Part shown: positions 58,838 through 64,000 of the stretch, piece by piece
Layout of the letters: each line of letters opens with the position of its first letter
Position numbering within the stretch: the stretch's first letter is position 1
Assembly: GCA_951799445.1 (NCBI GenBank)
Contig: OX637291.1
Coordinates: 5,706,501-5,770,500 of the forward strand
DNA: 64,000 nt
Direction: 5' to 3'
Source of the DNA: Pseudisothecium myosuroides
Lineage: Eukaryota > Streptophyta > Bryopsida > Hypnales > Lembophyllaceae
Made by a program: the position numbers and the translations under genes
The notes under the pieces: generated by a model
Database searches by the model: none
What the model was told of the DNA's origin: nothing
The model's input: the letters and a program-made list of their open reading frames with translations, nothing else

Positions 58838-59062
58838 CCCTAAAGCGCTTTGACGTCCATATTCTAGACAATGAACAGAGGACTTCAAGGAACTATTTAG
58901 TCCAACTAACTTTTCATTCATCCAATATACTACTCGAATCTAGAAAAGACAACCTTCTTAAATGACCAAATTCATGAAATTCCGGTAAATGATATTACTG
59001 TACAAAGATATAAGCAAAAATATGCAAAAATTCAAAAAACAACAGAGACTTTTAAGGGTTAA
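58834..59062. mobile_element. TTAA-flanked element (229 bp) sharing a TTAA
   Basis: Begins TTAACCCTAAAGCGC and ends, inverted, TTAACCCTTAAAAGTC. It uses the right TTAA of the outer T1 copy as its own left TTAA. The interior is not clearly similar to T1. Confidence 0.5.
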
Positions 59063-60014
59063 GGTACTTCCGGAGACAGTATTTTTCTCTCTTCAAGCAA
59101 CTGAATCTGTTTTTTTTTTTATCACCCGCCTTGTGGGTAAGTTGGTAGTTTTGGCAGAAGTCCACCCTTGCTTGTAAGTTAGGGACAAACTATTTGTGTG
59201 AGCACAGGCTACGACCAATGGCGGAAGCTTTTGTCCTATTGTGCAATCTCGTTTGTCTCTAGCTCCAAACCTGCCAGGCTCCCACATGGGCTCATGGAAC
59301 ATGGTCCCCGGCGGGCGTGGAAAAAGGTTTTTTCTCCGAGAAAAACACGTGGTTGCAAGTGCAAATTTCAGTCGGGGTTGCAGTTGACACGCATCCATTC
59401 AGTATTCCCGTGCAGTTTTCAGGGACTTCTGAAAGTCAGTTGAATTCCAAGTTTCCAACAATGGCAATCTGAATCTGACCCAGTGAGACAGATGCCACAT
59501 GGCTTTCCATCCCCAACTGGCTCTGCTGTTAAGGTTGCTGAGACCGACCCTAAAAGCGCAGGTTGAGGAGCAATTTCATACCAGTTTATTCGCAACAGCA
59601 TTCCTGGTTGTGCCCATGAGAGCATCTCCTATCCACCGCTAAAACAACTCTGCAAACAGATTTTTTAGATGGCCGGAATGGCCGAGCGAAATTCAACCCC
59701 CAACAGCACTGTAGTTGCATATGTAGAGGCTCAGGGCCTGTAGATTTGTCCTCTACCTTGGCTAAATTTTGGTTTATACAGCAGACCTTTACGGCCCCCT
59801 TCTCGTCATTGGATTCCATGTTCTAACAAGTAGAAGGCCAATATGGTGATGACAATGCCAACATGGAAGCCGTAGTCACATTTGTGAATCAAGAGGTAAG
59901 TGTTAAGAAAAAAATAAAAAATTGTGAATCAAGAGGCAAACATTGTAGAAGATTTAGTATGTTGTGGCTACTATGACTAGTGCCCTACAATGTGACAAAG
60001 GCATTGTGGGTACA
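59063..60014. other. GC-richer island without recognised gene
   Basis: ORFs at 59093-59398 (-), 59198-59443 (+), 59419-59625 (-) and 59586-59819 (-) lack recognisable domains. Gene-like composition from 59160 to 59820 suggests a decayed or captured gene fragment. Confidence 0.35.
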
Positions 60015-60521
60015 TTAAGAGTTTAATTATGGAATTGAAAAATGTCAATTCCAATGGTTGTATTGTTGTAATAAACAATCTACATCTTGTGATTTTATTT
60101 TTTTTCAAAAAATATTGAAAATTGAGTGAAATAAACAAATTCAAAGTTTATTTTAGAGTGGAGAATCTACAACTGACCGCAAACTAAAATTCCTCATAAT
60201 TTCTGACTCATTGATCAAAATGAATTGATTCAAAGCTTTCCTGGTATATATAAATCTAGAAAACCAATTTCGAATTTTTGTTTTTCAAAAAAGTGATTTT
60301 TTTACCTGCTTGGACTACCCAATTACAAAATAAAATAACATGTTAGGCCATAATTTTTTACTCCTATTTCCAAATGTCATGAAATTTAGTGCATATAAAA
60401 GATATCCCTTGTCCCCTTCTTCTATTAAAAATTCAGCCTATATACAAAAATCTCCAGTCACACATATCTGCCCAAAATTTCTATGTTGCTAAAAATAGCA
60501 AGCTGGTCCTTTAGGGGTTAA
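60015..60521 (+). mobile_element. T2 element, 5'-truncated
   Basis: Matches the last ~500 bp of the copy at 33284-34215 almost step by step (AATGTCAATTCCAATGGTTG, ATAAACAATCTACATC, CATGAAATTTAGTGCATAT) and ends GGTCCTTTAGGGGTTAA. The left half is missing; similarity begins at an internal TTAA. Confidence 0.75.
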
Positions 60522-60985
60522 ATTGTTTTTCTACATATTTTATTCCAAAATGGAAATTTTGTAGATTTTTTCACTACATATTTTTGGATGTTTTCCAATT
60601 GCAACTAGTTTTTTTTTTTCCAATTCCACTAGCTAAGAATGAACTAAGGTTGAGATACCTATAACAAACAATTTTGTTGCAATGATAATGTAGGGTGTTC
60701 TATAATTGATAATAATTGGTTCTATTGTTGGTTGAAAAAGTTTTGATTTGCTCACACTTGATTGATTCACACTTGATTAGAAAAAACATTCCTAAGCTAG
60801 CCATTTTAGGTGAACCTGTGAGATATGGATGGGTCCAAATGAAAAATCCACATTTTTATTGAATAAAATATTTGTTCTAGGAAATAATTGTTGTTCATTT
60901 TTTCATTCTTCCTCATCCTCATTTCCGCACACATTTGGGCTCAATTTCTCAAGGAATTCCCCATATCCTCCACGCTGAAATGCTC
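60522..60985. other. AT-rich intergenic DNA, no gene seen
   Basis: Nothing recognised. Confidence 0.45.
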
Positions 60986-61830
60986 AAATTATCTGTTATA
61001 GATACCTCTACCTTAAATTACCCGGCGATTCTCCCCCAACTAACTGCCATAGCTTCCAAGTTATCTTCGATGGATCATGGATAGCAGGATCCGTCTGGCC
61101 CACGACGAGGGTGAGGAAGTCCGGACTCCGGAAGGTACCGTCATGGATGGGGCCAACGCCGGATCTCCGGAGGTCCGGCATTTCTCCCACCGAATCCTCT
61201 TCCGACCCCAAATCCTACCAATAGCCCCCGGATCTGCACCAGCGGTGCGTGGTCCATCCCCAGCCAGCCTCACTACAGTACTGTGCACGGCGGACCCCGC
61301 AATTAGCCTCGACTCCCTGGAATCTCTCCCCACCCTTGGATCCCCAGACCTCATCCATGGGCCCCGATGCCCCCGAATCCTCCGCTCTCCCTCCGTGCAC
61401 ATTCATCCCCAGGGCAGACGGAGCCCGGAGGGGCTTGCCCAAATTGGGCGACGCAGTCCTCAGCCAGTCCACTCCACAGTATTCATTGGCTCCATGTCCT
61501 CCAGCCAGTTTGGCAGTTTAGCGTCGGTCCTGCTAATTTAGCCAAGAAGATGCTCTTTCGATTCGCACTGTCGACTGCACCTGCCTCCCTTGGGAGTGGG
61601 GTTTGTCTTCTTGTGCTCATCTCGACACTGTTGGAAGACTTGGAAGACGGACGTCGTGTTTTGGGAGAAATGGGGCAGTCCTGCACAGTTGGACTCACAA
61701 TTGGGGAAGCTGGAGGATAGGGGTCTCCAGATTGGAGGCGACTTGAATTAGGCATTGGGGGAGTGGACCCTGGCCACCTGGCGGAATTGACGGTCACAGC
61801 AGCAGGCAGTTGAGGTAAATTAAGCATAAC
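60986..61830. other. GC-rich island with long overlapping ORFs, unrecognised
   Basis: The highest GC content in the right half of the window. ORFs of 154 (61077-61541, +), 117 (61367-61720, +), 114 (61483-61827, -) and 113 codons (61061-61402, -) overlap on both strands, as expected by chance in GC-rich DNA. The plus-strand 154-codon product is Pro/Ser/Arg-rich with no domain I can name. It may be a captured exon, a gene remnant or a short gene; the sequence does not decide. Confidence 0.3.
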
Positions 61831-62057
61831 TTAGGGGTTGATTAGTTTGGGTAAATTATTAGTTTGACCTGCACATCAGTCTCGCTCCTCTGACAGAGAA
61901 ACTACAACCAGATGCTTGATTTACTGTACATCCATCCGTTTGGATCACTCAAGCTGCGTCTCTACGGAATTTAGAGGGTTTCATGTATCGTTGACATCGT
62001 AGGGAGGAGAATGCCGTAACTTAACTTAACCCTGGAAGGACCTTCATTTAAATATTT

Positions 62058-62089
<32 letters not shown>

Positions 62090-63435
62090 CGTTGGAAGAA
62101 CGGTCCAATGACCACTGATTGGTCAAGCCTCAACTCTGTTTGCTACAGAGTATTTTGCAACTAGGGGAGGCAACCCATTTCCAATCAAAATAAGCATTCC
62201 ACATATCTGGAGGGCACGGTTCTTCAGTGGGTCAATTTATCAGGTGTAAAAATAAACAAAATAGACAGAGGAAGCTTTCCATAATTTTCCAGATTTTTGT
62301 ATTGCAAAATGGAATTACTGTGAATTTTTTAGCAATAAACCAGGTTCTTTCCATTCTAGTGAAATGGTTTCCCCAATTCTGACCAAGTGGTGGAAACAAA
62401 ATGGACAATGCTTCATTCGTGTGATGGTTAATTGTTGACCAATTAGTGACCGTCAGAAGCAGTCATTTATTCCTCTGGAGATACACGGAAATAGACCACC
62501 TTGCGCTGCCACAATGGGGGGGTGATCAGGAACGGATTGCCTCCCCTAAAGTAGAACAACTCATTGTAGTCAGAAGCCCCCTATAGGGGACACCTAGGGA
62601 ATGCCTCTATTATGGGGTTTTCTAGTAAATGAGATTTGAGCCACACTCAAAGTCTTACTTGACAATAATAGAGTGATTAGTGACCTCATTAAGAACTTCT
62701 AACTTTTTAGTGTAATTTCATTGTAGGAAATGATTTTTTTTAAGCCTTCCATGTTAGAAATTATTGTGACTACTTTAGGTGTAAGATGAGCATTATCGAT
62801 ACAATTTTTGTTGGTTCTGGAATAGTCAAGAGACTCTTTTGGGCCATTATGGGTTGAACACTTCAAAAATTCATAACAACTTCAAACTCTGTTGAAAAAA
62901 AATATAATTTCAATTGCTCTTGTTGATTCTCACACTTGTCTATGTGTGAGAAAAAAATTTAAGAATTTTAGCAATGGCATGAGGGCAAACTCCTAATTTT
63001 GACTGCAATGGGCTATTTTAGCTTAGATAGGAATGAAAAAAATTTAATATATTTTTTGGAAATGAAATCACATCTGCTACAAATCATAAAATTTTGTGAG
63101 TTTTGTGAATTTTTTTGGAATTTTTATCTATATTTTGAGGAAAAAAAACAAATAATTTAGATCATATATATTATAGTTTATAACATCATGATGTAGACCA
63201 AAATTATAGTGTCACTCTAAAAATTGAAAATCAAGAAACCATAATTGTAGGCCCAAAGTTCATATTGAAATTTATGAATTTATCAAAAATTTAGATTCAA
63301 GTAAAAATTGCACTTCATAAACTTCATTTCATTAGTTGGACTCAAATTCAAAAAATATCAATTTTATAGCTAAAATTCACATCAAGAAGAAATGGCAAGA
63401 AATGACCAAAATACACTTCAAGGGGGATCCATGCA
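61831..63435. other. Intergenic DNA with a TTAA-type end and (AAAT)n
   Basis: A lone TTAACCCTGGAAGGACC (62026 onward) resembles T1 left ends. An (AAAT)n run lies at about 62056-62090. Positions 63290-63420 hold a reversed fragment of the 0.7-kb repeat. No gene is seen. Confidence 0.45.
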
Positions 63436-64000
63436 TTAACCCCTAAATGCCCAAGGCCTTTTTTGAACTTTTAGGAATTTGTTCAAAATTGAACAAAAAG
63501 CCAATATTTTGATAACTTGTACTACTTTAAAAAAATTGTAACTTTACAAATTCAAACTGGATATGTTTGAGATCACATAGGAAAAGAAAACACAACAATA
63601 TCACTTGTAGATTGAAAGATTATAATGTTTGAATATGAGGGTGTTAAAACTGAGAAAATAACTTGAAGTCTTTTGATCCTCTTTTCACATGCCAACTCTA
63701 AAAATTGGTCACCAAAAGAATACGAGGTTAAAGGATCTAACATGCATAACCCCAATCGATTTATGGCTTCTCAAAATCTACTCTACAATTTTTTTAAATG
63801 GATTTCTAATGTGATTTTTCCTCTAAGATCTAGCATATTTGAGGCTCATTTCCAAGAGCCCTCAACACTAGGGAAAGTCAAGATTGCAATGGGTACCCTT
63901 GCACAAAATCTTGAATAGAAAAATCATAATCATTCATTTTCAAAATCAGATTTTTGATTTTAAAACTAGACTTCAAATAGAATTTTTCAAAACATAAAGT
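63436..64000 (+). mobile_element. TTAA-type left end, cut by the window edge
   Basis: Starts TTAACCCCTAAATGCCCAAG, matching the inverted right end at 53103-53122. The right end lies outside the window. The 60- and 81-aa ORFs inside have no recognised features. Confidence 0.45.

Overview
The window is nuclear DNA of a land plant. It is AT-rich, carries spliced genes with GT-AG introns, and most of it is transposable-element sequence. The two intact genes (a DUF716/TMEM45 membrane protein and a RING-CH protein) and the kinds of transposons suggest a seed-free plant (bryophyte, lycophyte or fern grade) more than a flowering plant. That placement is inference, and I cannot name the species. All similarity statements come from reading by eye, not from computed alignments.

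Layout. Positions 1-9776 are AT-rich intergenic DNA with two unrecognised minus-strand ORFs, a small TTAA-flanked MITE, an (AAT)n microsatellite and an interrupted TTAA-type repeat. Positions 9777-26934 form one nested transposon stack. A hAT element with imperfect inverted ends and a 7/8 target duplication encodes a broken transposase (10729-23393). That gene is interrupted by two long TG...CA elements of 4.4 and 5.1 kb, each with its own 5-bp target duplication, which look like giant solo LTRs of one old family. A 2.6-kb CACTA element with a perfect CAA target duplication sits just downstream of the transposase. Removing the three insertions leaves a hAT of about 5 kb.

Positions 26944-35000 are AT-rich repeats: a 0.7-kb duplicated sequence on both sides of a tRNA-like SINE, and a 932-bp TTAA element. 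Positions 35639-36968 hold a two-exon DUF716/TMEM45 gene. Positions 40354-43718 hold a gene of about seven exons that appears to join an N-terminal RING-CH (MARCH-type E3) domain to a C-terminal AlgH/UPF0301 (DUF179) domain, preceded by a GC-richer leader with a diverged 255-bp tandem duplication.

Positions 43719-64000 are intergenic but rich in small non-autonomous DNA elements: TA-flanked MITEs with AGGTAG ends, a MULE-like MITE with a perfect 9-bp target duplication, and several TTAA-flanked elements with CCC(C)TAAAGG-like ends. At 58385-58837 one TTAA element is inserted into a TTAA inside another copy of its own family. The TTAA target and CCC-starting ends resemble piggyBac-type elements, which are not usually reported from plants. 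No tRNA, rRNA, CRISPR array or organellar segment was seen.
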